Counted from the stretch's first letter, positions 28,997-37,450 are shown. The stretch: 44,674 nt of DNA from Prorocentrum cordatum (GCA_963575745.1 CAUYUJ010021032.1:101286-145959); one strand, 5' to 3'. The notes: generated from the sequence alone by a model not told the origin. A program made the numbers and translations.

Positions 28997-30362
28997 TAGA
29001 CGATGCAGGCAAGCATGGCAAAGACAAATGGACAGCAACATCGACGGCGCGATGGATGATCTATGGAAAAGGGAGCTAGACAACATACAGAAACAAACGG
29101 CAGCAATACCATGGAGGCAAAAAAAGACCAGGACGCGCAATATTTTTTGTTACGAATGCGGATTTACGACGGCGGAGAGAGGAGCATGGAAGAGACGCCG
29201 AACGAAGCATATGCCAATCGACACAGCGCAACTGTACGCAAAAGGATCTTTATGCATTTCATGTGGAAAAGACTTTCAGACACGACCGAGGCTCATCATA
29301 CATATTCGACATCGTTGCCGACAATGTCTCAAGTGGCACAAGAGAACTGAACAACCGATGGAACACGTTGAGGCTTGGAGGTTATACCAGCAAGACATAG
29401 ACCACACGGCGAAGCTGAAGCAAAAAGGACACCGAGTAGAAACAGCGCTTGTTCCATGTAGCAAAAATGAGCGGCTGCAACCAAAGAAGGAGGACCAGAA
29501 GCAGAGTGATGAAGGAGAAGATGCAGCGGACCAACGAGCAGAAGAGAACAGACATGACGACTTAGTTGAGCCAGAGACTGCAGGCGGAAACGAGGACTCT
29601 GAGCAGGGCAGCGAGAACATTGAGATCCCGAAGATGCCAATGCGGGGGGAGTGGAGAGAGAGGGCCATCCCGAAGCCGAACCTCGACTCAGCCAAGATCG
29701 TACTGCATGCGACGACGGCGAAGCGCAAGACAGGGGACTACGCCGACGTGATGGAGCTCGAGACGGCGAGGGTGGCGAACACCGAGTACGACTGCAGAGG
29801 CATTGCCTTGGCCTTCGTGGAGCTGAAGATCGATGCCCTGCAGCACTGGCGCAAGCAGATCGACGACGGACTAATCGCGGCGGTCATCGTGGAGACCCCA
29901 GACTGCCACGAGACCCAGGACCTGAGGCAGAGCAACATCTGGGGCAGCTTGACGACCGCGAGGAAGCAGCGCCAGAAGCAGCTCGTCGAGAACGAGGCGC
30001 TGCGTGCTGGGGTGCTGCTGGCGGCCCACGCGGCGCTCCAGGAGACTCCCACGGTGATGCAGATTAGGGCGGATTTTGCACGCATGCCCGAGGTGACGGA
30101 GCTTCGGAATCTGGCGTCGTGCCAGATGCTGGAGCTCAGGAACATTCTGAGTGCGTTTAGGGCAAGGACGGCCTGCTCACTCTTGACAGCTAATCTGCCA
30201 GGAGTAGGCGAAGGCTGTCGGACCAGGCCCGGGATAGGAACAGCAATTTCTTTAGTTCAGCTCTGGGGCGGAACGTGTAGGTGGCCCTGGGAGCCCGCCA
30301 CATCTTCGGGCCACTACTGGGCCCATTTCTGGCCGCTGGACCCCTACCCCCACCAGAGCTGA
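28980..30362 (+). CDS. zinc-finger C-terminal ORF of the LINE-like element with extra domain
   Basis: 460 residues from ATG 28980, overlapping the RT frame by 17 bp in another frame, so probably once continuous with it. Residues 57-116 hold Cys/His fingers: FCYECGF (C57, C60) and CISCGKDFQ...H108-x4-C113, a C-x2-C-x12-H-x4-C finger of the type found at LINE C-termini, likely for nucleic-acid binding. Residues ~125-220 are charged linker. Residues ~225-400 are a helical region I do not recognise (IPKPNLDSAKIVLHATTAKR, ALQHWRKQIDDGLIAAVIVE). Its codons are visibly richer in third-position G/C than the finger part. The final ~50 residues look like 3' non-coding sequence read through. Confidence 0.6.
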   Translation: MTGRSDRRCRQAWQRQMDSNIDGAMDDLWKRELDNIQKQTAAIPWRQKKTRTRNIFCYECGFTTAERGAWKRRRTKHMPIDTAQLYAKGSLCISCGKDFQTRPRLIIHIRHRCRQCLKWHKRTEQPMEHVEAWRLYQQDIDHTAKLKQKGHRVETALVPCSKNERLQPKKEDQKQSDEGEDAADQRAEENRHDDLVEPETAGGNEDSEQGSENIEIPKMPMRGEWRERAIPKPNLDSAKIVLHATTAKRKTGDYADVMELETARVANTEYDCRGIALAFVELKIDALQHWRKQIDDGLIAAVIVETPDCHETQDLRQSNIWGSLTTARKQRQKQLVENEALRAGVLLAAHAALQETPTVMQIRADFARMPEVTELRNLASCQMLELRNILSAFRARTACSLLTANLPGVGEGCRTRPGIGTAISLVQLWGGTCRWPWEPATSSGHYWAHFWPLDPYPHQS

Positions 30363-30804
30363 AGGCTGCCTCCGTGAGGAGGGTGTAGTTTTCCGCTACG
30401 GCGAGAGCTGCTCGAGGCGGGGTCGGCGTTGGACTGGTCACACCGCCGACCCCAGTGCCATGGCGCACCCCCTGCCTCGGGGGGGCCCTTTTCCCGCTCC
30501 TGATCCTCGACCATGTTTCCCGACGTCGAATCGCGATTCCATTGCGTTCCTCCCCTTCCGTCCGAGTGCCGAGCGAATGCCTGCTGCGGCTGCTGCTTGC
30601 CGCCGCCACCGCCGCTGGCCTTGCAGCTGGCCGTCGGCCCCTCCCGCGCGCAGACGTGGGCGCTGCCGCGCGAGGGTGGGCCCTTCGCAGGGTAGGCCCT
30701 CCGCGGCTCGCAGCGCCCGCCATCGTGCGCGGTCGGGCTCCTTCCCGAACCGCTCGCCAGACTGGCCGCAGCGCTGCGAGAGAGAGAGAGAGAGAGGGAG
30801 AGAG
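30363..30804. other. LINE-like 3' flank, no gene recognised
   Basis: GC-rich sequence, possibly the 3' untranslated part of the element, ending in a (GA)n run at about 30,778-30,802 that leads into the right direct repeat. No poly-A tail is visible. Confidence 0.4.
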
Positions 30805-31274
30805 GAGGAGGAGGAGCAGCAGGAAGAGGAGGGGTGGAGGTGGAAGAGGCTGGAGGGGAAGGAGGATGAGGAAGAGGAGGAGGAGGAAGAGGAGGAGGAG
30901 GCGCAGGAGGAGAAGGAGGAGCAGGAGGAGCAGGAGGAGGAGGGGAGGATCACGAGGAGGAGGAGGAGGACCAGTGTAAACCCAAGAGTCATCAACCATG
31001 TTGGAATAACCACCTTCCAAGCTCCCTCTTCATAGGCTCCTACAACGGCTCATCCCCACTGAGGGAACTGCCTCGTCGGAAGATAACCGTTTGAAGATTC
31101 TGAAACTTGTCAACAAGTTGTTTCCGGGATTCCAACGTCACGGATCAACCTGACTGTTGCGTTCTGGCGAGCAGGAGCCGTGCCAAAACGCCATACCTGG
31201 AACTCAAACACCGCGAATCAACGTAATCGTAGCACCCGCATGATCCTGAATCTTTCCAAAACACCTTTTCTGGT

Positions 31275-31650
31275 ACGCTGATCATGGAAATCCGTGAAGC
31301 TCTTGTAAATTGCAAAATTCGACGAATGCGCGCGGCGCTTAGGCGACAACCGCATTTTGAAAAGGAACCGCCCTCAACCCATGAAGCTCTTCCAAATTTG
31401 TACAACGAATGTTCGCGGCGCTCAGGCGAGAGCCACATTTTGAAAACCACCCGCCCTCAATCCGTGAAGCTCTTGCCATCGTTGAAAGACGGATGTGCGC
31501 GGCGCGAAGGCGAGGGCCACATTTTGAAAAGGAACCGCCCTCAATATGTGAAGCTCTTGCATTTGTTTAAACGAATGTGCGCGGCGCTAAAGCGAGAGCC
31601 ACATTTTGAAAACCACCCGCCCTCCATTTGTGAAGCTGTTGCTGATGTTT
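31275..31650 (+). repeat. 83-bp tandem repeat, about four units
   Basis: Same units as at 19,990-20,350, with ACATTTTGAAAA anchors and GCGCGGCGC(T/G)AAGGCGAG cores. Confidence 0.92.
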
Positions 31651-31756
31651 CATCTTCAGGGTCATCAGTGGTGAGGAAGTCTCAGGCGAAGCGCCCGGCC
31701 CGCCCTAAAAATTGGCTTCGGAATGCGACAGGGGGAAATCAATTATCAGGAAAAGG

Positions 31757-31885
31757 ATGGAAAAGGAGGGTGGAGGAGGAGCAGGAGGAGGAGGCTGGAG
31801 GTGGAGGGGGAAGAGGTGGAGGAGGGGGAGGAGGAGCAGGAGGAGGAGGAGGAGGGGGGAGGAGGAGGAGCAGGACGATGATCAC
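31757..31885. repeat. (GGA)n tract within the right direct repeat
   Basis: An irregular GGA/GAG/GCA purine tract present only in the right copy of the large direct repeat. Confidence 0.9.
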
Positions 31886-32329
31886 GTCGGACCAATCTCC
31901 GCTCAAAGTCGATCCTAGTCGGGGCCCATCCATTCTTGCCAGTTGTTCGGGCCCCCAGCGCACGCGTAAGGCTCGGCGGGGAAAGGCTGGCTCGCGCAGG
32001 CCTCGTCCAGCCACGCGCAGGAGTGACCCTGCTCGCCGGCGTTGCCTCCGGTGCGTGGCTTTCGGGCGGCGCGAGGGGTCCAGGCCCGAACTCGCGCGGG
32101 ACCCCCACGCAGCCACCGAGCAGGCCGCGCACCAAAGGCCACGTCGGGCCCAGGGCCACTCTTGCGCCTGGCCGCTTCTTCGGCTGGCCATCCCCTCCTC
32201 ACCGCTCTGGCTGCAGCGGGTGCGGACAGAGGCGCCGACACCGCTGCTCCCCGGGACCTCTCCGAGGGTTCCTTTCCGATCAGCATCTCGAGGAGAGTCC
32301 GGCCGTGGTGGCGAGGCCCCCTGCTGCCG

Positions 32330-32460
32330 CGCCCCATGCGGTCACCCGGCGGGCCGCGCACCAGAGGTCAATCGGGCCCAGGGCCACTCCTACGTCTGGC
32401 CGCTTGCGCAGCCGGCCATCATCTCACCACCGCTCTGGCTGCAGCGGGGAGGACAAGGGT
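32330..32460 (+). repeat. extra partial unit of the direct-repeat end
   Basis: GGGCCGCGCACCAGAGGTCA...CCGCTCTGGCTGCAGCGGG repeats the segment at about 32,120-32,222 roughly 210 bp further on, so the end of the right direct repeat is itself partly tandem. Confidence 0.75.
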
Positions 32461-32472
32461 AATTACAGTCAA

Positions 32473-32689
32473 CCCGCATACTTAGCTGCCCTGATACGCC
32501 CATGTTGAAACGCAACACGTGCGGTGTTCAAAACGTACGTGTGAACACGCTGCGTGTTGGCTCGGCACGTGTTGGTCCATGTGCTGGCGAACGTATCGCG
32601 CCAGACCTGCGTGTTCAGTCTACGTGTTGAGCTCGGTGCTAACACGCTACGTGTTGCGTGTTGCGTATCGGGGCAGCTAAGCCCGCATA
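32473..32689. mobile_element. 201-bp MITE-like transposon with TIRs and 8-bp target duplication
   Basis: The element runs 32,481-32,681. Its left end CTTAGCTGCCCTGATACGC (32,481-32,499) and the reverse complement of its right end (32,663-32,681) agree at 18 of 19 positions. Beyond a short gap the arms match again (CGCAACACGT region). Directly outside are exact 8-bp copies of CCCGCATA at 32,473-32,480 and 32,682-32,689, the target-site duplication. There is no ORF. The interior is full of ACGTGTTG/CAACACG motifs. An 8-bp duplication is typical of hAT-type transposases, but the ends lack the usual hAT CAG start, so the superfamily is open. Confidence 0.9.
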
Positions 32690-33190
32690 GTAAGGATGAG
32701 CAGTTTTCCAAGCTTACCCTTGCATCCTTCCCCTTCGGCCCATCCTTGGCCGCTTTCGCTGGCCGCGCTATGCTCGCAACGTGTAGACATGGCCTTCCAA
32801 TGCCCGTGCATCCTGATGGTGCGTCCTTGTTGTGCAGGTTGACTGTACCGGCACCGCTACTCCCCGTACCTCTCCTGGGGCTCGTCCCGAGCAGCACCTT
32901 TGTAGACCAGGTAATGGGGGGCGATAATTGGGGCGGCAGCGAGGGCTGCCGTAAAGGGGCCCTTCAGGGCCCGAAGTCGGCAGCTCTCTCCCCTCCCGAT
33001 TTCTCGCCCCCCATGAACTCGCGCCCAGCATCTCGAAGAGATGCCGGCCGTGGTGGCGAGGGCCCTCGGGGACGCGCAGTGGTATCGGTGCCCTCTTCCT
33101 CCTTTTAGCAGCCCTGCGGCCCCGTTCCCCGCCGCCCCTCGCGCCGCGCGCCCCGGCGCGAGTGCGGCAGCAGCGGTGCCGGCGGCGAGG
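32690..33190. other. no feature recognised
   Basis: Unique-looking sequence downstream of the MITE. Frames are open but carry no recognisable domain. Confidence 0.4.
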
Positions 33191-33194
33191 AGAG

Positions 33195-33408
33195 AGGAGC
33201 CAGGATCGAGGACCCCAGGATCGAGGATCCCACGAACGAGGATCCCAGGATCGAGGATCGAGGGTCGAGAATCGAGCATCGAGGTTCGAGGTTCGAGGTT
33301 CGAGGATCGAGGGTCGAGCATCGAGGATCGAGGATCGAGGATCTGGGTTCGAGATTCGAGCATCGAGCAATCGAGCAATCGAGGATCGAGGATCGAGGGC
33401 CGAGGATC
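33195..33408 (+). repeat. 7-bp minisatellite (GAGGWTC)n
   Basis: Units GAGGATC, GAGGGTC, GAGAATC, GAGCATC and GAGGTTC follow one another with a 7-bp period. The repeated GGTTCGA inside it is not a tRNA T-loop. Confidence 0.92.
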
Positions 33409-33609
33409 GAGCAGCAGCAGGGGGCGCAAGGCGGCATGTCGCTGGGCGCCTCCGCGTGCGGTCTCGCGGAGCTGTTCTCGAGGCCCGAGGTGCACGAGGA
33501 CTCCGGGCGCCGGGCGCGCGCGCGCCCGTCGCCGAGGGCAGACAGGCAGGCAGACAGGCAGGCAGAGAGAGAGAGGGAGAAAGAGAGGCCCAGAGATCCA
33601 ACGCATTGA
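33409..33609 (+). CDS. candidate exon or small ORF, unassigned
   Basis: An ATG at 33436 opens a 57-codon frame to TGA at 33607. The first ~28 residues look like real protein (MSLGASACGLAELFSRPEVH) with mostly G/C third positions, and the same frame is open back to about 33,410. The later part is Arg-rich and runs through a CAGG/GAGA microsatellite (33,540-33,590), so the true coding part probably ends near 33,520. No family is recognised. Confidence 0.28.
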   Translation, partial: EQQQGAQGGMSLGASACGLAELFSRPEVHEDSGRRARARPSPRADRQADRQAEREREKERPRDPTH

Positions 33610-33691
33610 CAAACATCAAGACGCAGGTTTTCCCTCGCCGGGCCTCGGGACCGTCAAAAAACGACTCAGGATGAGAAGCTAGTCCTGGGGA

Positions 33692-34003
33692 ATGGGTCGA
33701 GACTCCCGGGGACCCCGCATGGAAAAAATCGCGGCATCGGATCTCTGGGGCGACGGAGAGAGCAGCAACAGCAAGAAGAAGTCAAGAAAGCGAGGACACG
33801 AGACAGATCGGCAGCGAGAGCGAGCGCGGAGCGAGCGTGAGAGAGGAGGGAGGGGAGCTCCGCCGTCGTCTCCTGCGGGAGCCACGCCGGTGCCCGTGCC
33901 TGCCCGGGGAGCCCTTCCGCCGCGGATCTTCGCGAGGCCTTTCTCCAGTCTTCGCGAGGTCCAGCGAGGCCTTGCGCCACCGGGTAGGAATCGCCGCCGT
34001 TGA
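33692..34003 (+). CDS. small unassigned ORF, Ser/Arg/Lys-rich start
   Basis: 103 residues. Residues 10-40 are protein-like (MEKIAASDLWGDGESSNSKK), then Arg/Glu-rich and Pro-rich low complexity to TGA at 34,001-34,003. No domain, splice context or homologue is recognised. Confidence 0.2.
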   Translation: MGRDSRGPRMEKIAASDLWGDGESSNSKKKSRKRGHETDRQRERARSERERGGRGAPPSSPAGATPVPVPARGALPPRIFARPFSSLREVQRGLAPPGRNRRR

Positions 34004-34146
34004 CCCTAGGGATCGCCGCGTCTGAACGCGCCAGCGAAGCAACCACGGGGAACGTGATCGTTTTTGTTACTCCTTGTTTTGCCGATCGGCGCGGGCCCTC
34101 GCACCCCACCCCTCCCCGCCCCCATGGAGTACAGTAGACCTCTGCT

Positions 34147-34641
34147 GTTTTCTGGCACCTGTTTCACGCAGGTGGAGGCTCCCCCATGATGGACGCACTG
34201 CTGCAAACAGTCGCACTGAGTCGAGGTCCGGAGCCAGACCCCCTTGGAGAAGATGGAGGAGGAGGAGGAGGAGGAGGAGGAGGAGGAGAAGGACGGTGCG
34301 CACGCCCAGATGCCCCTGGCCTTGGCGCCGTGTCAGGGGAGGGAGGGAGGAGTGGAACGGAAGGGGAGGGCAGGAGGAGGAGGGAGGAGCGAGGACTGTG
34401 GAGGAGGGAGGGGGGAGGAGGGAGGAGGGAAGGAGGAAGGAGGAAGAGGAGAAGGGAGGAAAGAGGAGGGAGGAGGGAGGAGAGAGAAGGAAGGGAAGGA
34501 GGAGGAGGAGGAGGAGGAGGAGGAGGAGGAGGGAGGAACGAGGACTTGTGGAGGAGGGAGGAGGGAGGAGGGATGGGATCGGATCGGCGGTCCGCGGAGG
34601 GGCCTCCACGGGGCCATCCGCGGGGGGGGGGTGCCGCATGA
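34147..34641 (+). CDS. possible gene start behind a strong splice acceptor
   Basis: TTTTCTGGCACCTGTTTCACGCAG ends at 34171, a good polypyrimidine-AG acceptor usable for cis-splicing or for spliced-leader trans-splicing. Fourteen bases later ATG 34186 begins MMDALLQTVALSRGPEPDPL, ordinary-looking protein, before the frame enters a (GGA)n tract and becomes poly-Gly/Arg to 34,641. Either the first exon ends near 34,245 or the frame is chance. The protein is unassigned. Confidence 0.25.
   Translation, partial: VFWHLFHAGGGSPMMDALLQTVALSRGPEPDPLGEDGGGGGGGGGGGEGRCARPDAPGLGAVSGEGGRSGTEGEGRRRREERGLWRREGGGGRREGGRRKRRREERGGRREEREGREGGGGGGGGGGGGRNEDLWRREEGGGMGSDRRSAEGPPRGHPRGGGAA
34246..34570. repeat. 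(GGA)n polypurine tract
   Basis: GGA runs at 34,256-34,290 and 34,498-34,530 with irregular GGAGG(A/G)AG sequence between; the plus strand is nearly all purine except around 34,293-34,340. Confidence 0.93.
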
Positions 34642-34699
34642 ACTAGCACTACAGCACAGAGGGAGGGAGGGAGGGGGGGAAGATCGGCACGAAAGAAGT

Positions 34700-34879
34700 G
34701 GGTACGGGAAGAATGGGTACGATGCCCAACAGCAGTTCCTGTTCATTCTGAACAGGATTCGCTGTCCGCGCCGCCGCGGCCAGTGTCCATTTGAGACAGA
34801 AGTCCGCCTGCCCAACAGCGGCCGCTGTTGGTTTGGGACAACATTTGTTGTTGAGCATTGTACCCATTTTTCCGTATCC
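34700..34879. repeat. fold-back repeat with internal 20-bp palindrome
   Basis: The left end GGGTACGGGAAGAATGGGTA at 34,700 and the reverse complement of the right end (GGATACGGAAAAATGGGTA, 34,861-34,879) are clearly related, and similarity continues through CGATGCCCAACAGCAG. Inside, CCAACAGCGGCCGCTGTTGG at 34,812-34,831 is a perfect palindrome. It may be an old MITE-like element; no target duplication is evident. Confidence 0.65.
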
Positions 34880-35320
34880 ATTTCAGGCGTCCAACAAAGA
34901 GGGAGGATGGAATGATTAGGGGAGGAGTGAGGAGGGAAGCAATGAATGGTGGCAATTGGCGCCGTATGGTCTTGCAGGTCTGAGTCGTAGAGGTACGTTG
35001 GCACCCCTCCCTACGGCCGACTTCGTTGGCCGAGGGGCCGTAGAGAGAGCCTCGGCCCCCTCCAGTGGCAACTGACGCCGTAATGGATTGGTGCATTAGT
35101 GGGAGAGAGCGACCCAAGCGGCCCCGAGGATGGCAGCCGCAAGGAGTGTGAGGCCTATGATGTTCCTCACTGGTGAGGCCGATGATGGTCCTCACCGAGG
35201 TGGGGTGGGGAAGAGGGCCCGAAGGTCGACGCGGATGTGGATGTCTGAGAAGCAAATCTGCTCGAGGGGGCAGGTGGCCCTGAGGCGAGAATTCCTGAAA
35301 AGGGAGGGGTGAAACACAAA
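34880..35320. other. no feature recognised
   Basis: Two related segments (GTGGCAATTGGCGCCGTATGG near 34,949 and GTGGCAACTGACGCCGTAATGG near 35,064) suggest a diverged ~115-bp duplication. No gene is seen. Confidence 0.4.
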
Positions 35321-35680
35321 ACCGGCATACCCAGTTTCGACACCGAAACTAAGTAGGCCTTGCGCGCTGGGTATCCCACAGGGGGGATAACGAGTGCGCA
35401 CGCGACGCTCAGCCACTGGTTTGTTGCTCGCCCAGCCCCAGGGACAGCCGCGCCCCGCCGAGAGCAAAACCGAAAGAGGGGCAGGCACCCCCCGAAACAA
35501 GTGCTCGTACATACTATGCGGTGCCTCTCGCACCACACAGCACGGCACGGGCCGAAGCCAGCATGTTCCGGCAGGGCTCTGCCAGAACGTGCTGCGCACC
35601 CGGCTGAAAAACCAAGGCCCGACCAGACCGTTACACAGAAAAGTCGACGCGGGAAAACGGGGAACCGTTTTCCTGCCACC
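35321..35680. ncRNA. hairpin cluster, candidate structured RNA
   Basis: Three strong hairpins within 350 bp. First, 35,327-35,374: ATACCCA pairs TGGGTAT, enclosing GTTTCG-ACAC-CGAAAC. Second, 35,560-35,593: a 15-position stem (13 Watson-Crick, one G-T, one mismatch) with loop GGCT. Third, 35,652-35,673: GGAAAACGG-GGAA-CCGTTTTCC. I do not recognise a known RNA family, and strand and transcription are unknown. GC-rich sequence can yield hairpins by chance. Confidence 0.25.
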
Positions 35681-36040
35681 TGAGCTGTTCTACCGGCTCG
35701 GGTATGTGCAACCGACCTCAAGCAGTGCAATGGGAGTCCTGAGAGCGGGACCAAGAGTCGGTGCGAACGTCGATTTCTCACACCCACCCCTGCACCCCAG
35801 AAAAGGGCCGAAGGGTGGGGGAGTTGGTGGTTGCCGCCCCCCGTTGACCGCGACGGGGTGCGCAGTAACAGTGCCAAAAGGGGCTGCAGGCAAGACGTGC
35901 CGAGGCCAGCATTTTCCCGGGGAATCAAGAACGCCGCCCTGGGAAAGCAGGGAGGGGGGATTGGTCCTTCAGTTTGGCAAGCCCGTCCTCGGATCCTGGA
36001 GGAGGGGGGGATCTCGCGAGATCCACTGCCCTGGCATGAG
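35681..36040. other. no gene; diverged repeat of upstream segment
   Basis: GTGCCGAGGCCAGCATTTTCC near 35,898 resembles GGGCCGAAGCCAGCATGTTCC near 35,549, hinting at an old ~350-bp duplication. Nothing coding is supported. Confidence 0.35.
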
Positions 36041-36049
36041 AGCCGAAGA

Positions 36050-36180
36050 TCGAGGAGGGAGGAGGCAGGAGGGAGGCGGGAGGAGGATAGGAGGAAGGAG
36101 GAGGATAGGAGGAGGAGAGGAGGGGCAGGGGGAGGAGAAGGAGGAGGAGGAGGAGGAGGAGGAGGAGGAGGAGGAGGAGC
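36050..36180. repeat. (GGA)n polypurine tract
   Basis: Irregular GGAGG repeats ending in a pure GGA run at about 36,137-36,180. Confidence 0.93.
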
Positions 36181-36310
36181 GTCGCGCGGCGGGCGCGCGC
36201 CGCGCCGCCCCGTGCGCGAGGACCTGGGCGCGCTGCGGGCGCTTGAGCTGGCGGGCGAGGACCCCACGGCCATCGGGTGGCTGCTCGCCGGCGGCGCGTG
36301 CGAGGACTTG
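36181..36310 (+). CDS. candidate exon, unassigned
   Basis: Directly after the (GGA)n tract one frame encodes convincing protein (REDLGALRALELAGEDPTAI, then GWLLAGGACEDL) with G or C at nearly every third position. A GT at about 36,309 (CTTGTCTTTT) could be a donor, after which the sequence becomes a TCTG microsatellite. The pattern is helical and Leu/Ala-rich, repeat-protein-like, but I cannot assign a family. The preceding purine tract would then be intron or a poly-Gly/Glu-coding extension. Confidence 0.35.
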
Positions 36311-36675
36311 TCTTTTTCTGTTGTTTCGCGCGCGCCGTCTGTCTGTCTGTCTGTCTCGGGCCGGACGAGACAAAGGGGGTTGGGAAAGGGTGGGTTACAA
36401 AATTTGCTGCGTGCAGCTGGTTTCGGCCCCACCGAGAGGCCCATTCCTCGATACATAGCCGCCTCCGGCTCCGGGAGGCGCCGGGAGAATCAGCTAAATT
36501 AGCTGATTCTCAACCCCCCCTTTTGCTAACCCCATCTTTCACCCGGCCCGACTGTCTGTCTCTGTCTCTGTCTGTGGCCGCCGTCGCCGCCCCGTCGCCG
36601 CCTCGTCGCCGCCCGTCGTCTGGGCCGTGTCTTCGGTCTGGCGGTTATGTGGCCGCTCGTCGCCTCCGTTAGATT
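36311..36675. other. TCTG microsatellites, no gene
   Basis: Short (TCTG)n runs at about 36,335-36,355 and 36,548-36,575, and CGTCGCCGCC repeats around 36,580-36,615. A short AT-rich inverted repeat (AATCAGCTAAATTAGCTGATT) lies at about 36,487-36,508. Confidence 0.6.
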
Positions 36676-36795
36676 GCGCCGCATAGATTGCATCACGCAG
36701 ATGGCACAACATAGACTGCACAACATAGGTTGCACAACATAGGTTGCACCACAGAGACTGTCCCACATACATTGCACAATAAATACTGCTCATCG
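36676..36795 (+). repeat. 14-bp minisatellite (TGCACAACATAGGT)n, short patch
   Basis: About eight units including two exact TGCACAACATAGGT copies. Same family as 38,560-39,175. Confidence 0.88.
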
Positions 36796-37019
36796 CATGG
36801 ATTCTCCTTTCTAAAAGAGAATAGACTCTACCCCCCACCCCAGCGTTCGCCGCCCCCCTTTCGGGTATGTGAATCATACATGGTTCTGGCCACATGTCCA
36901 TCCTGAATATGAATTTGCATGATCCCCGGGGAACCGGTATCGGTCCCTCTGAGGTTCCGTTGTGAAGCGCAATACGCGGGGACATCTTTTGCTCGAACAT
37001 AGCACTTTTTAATGAGTCC

Positions 37020-37450
37020 CTTGCACAAAGTGGGACGAAGTGCACAAACGCGCGTCGTCGCGCGCGCATGCCGAAATCCTCCAAAAACCTTCGGTGTCGG
37101 AAGGACTTCGCAATCGAGCTTCCAGAAAACATGCAAAACACAGGGTTTCGCAACACTGACTTGCTAAAAAAGCTTACGCGCGAGCTCTAGCGAAATCTTA
37201 CGAAAACCATCGGTGTTTCAAGATTTTCACAAAATGCTACCAAAAGGGCTTCGCGCGCGCGCATGTCGAAATCTGTCGAACGCCCTTACGCGTGTGCCGT
37301 CGCGAGAATTCATTGGAAAAAAATGGGACGAAGTGCAGACGCGCGCGTCGTCGCGCGCGTATGCCGAAATCCTTCAAAACCCATCGGTTTCGGAAGGATT
37401 TCAACATCGTGTGTCCAAAAAACCTACAACAACACAAGGTTTCGCAACAC
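37020..37450 (+). repeat. ~293-bp tandem duplication
   Basis: GGGACGAAGTGCA begins at 37,032 and again at 37,325, both followed by a GCGCGTCGTCGCGCGCG segment and ATGCCGAAATCC. A weaker half-unit around 37,190-37,270 suggests an original ~145-bp period. Confidence 0.85.

Larger units (their letters stand above)
20795..30362 (+). mobile_element. degraded LINE-like retroelement, RNase H-endonuclease-RT order
   Basis: All recognisable parts are on the plus strand: coiled-coil ORF1-like frames (20.9-23.4 kb), RNase H (24.3-24.8 kb), an EEP-family endonuclease (25.3-26.2 kb), reverse transcriptase pieces (27.6-29.0 kb) and a zinc-finger ORF (29.0-30.4 kb). In LINE clades with RNase H (I, R1, LOA and relatives) that domain normally follows the RT. 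The element is interrupted by an in-frame stop, frameshifts, an RT deletion and an internal minisatellite, so this copy is not autonomous. The element limits are inferred from where the flanking direct repeats stop and the ORFs end. Confidence 0.85.
30805..32272 (+). repeat. large direct repeat, right copy (~1.46 kb)
   Basis: It matches 19,498-20,789 in order and orientation. It is longer mainly because of an extra ~190-bp GGA-rich and unique segment at about 31,765-31,960, inserted between AAAAGGATGGAAAA and GCCCCCAGCGCACGCG. It ends at CCGGGACCTCTCCGAGGG; sequence beyond differs from that beyond the left copy. Confidence 0.93.

Noticed and set aside
19498-32272. LTR retrotransposon interpretation of the direct repeats
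   Set aside because: The internal proteins are LINE-type (EEP endonuclease, LINE RT motifs). No integrase, protease, primer-binding site, TG...CA ends or target duplication is seen, and the repeats contain a dispersed composite repeat also present elsewhere.
33285-33310. GGTTCGA repeats resembling a tRNA T-loop
   Set aside because: They are units of the 7-bp minisatellite; no acceptor stem, anticodon arm or B-box context is present.
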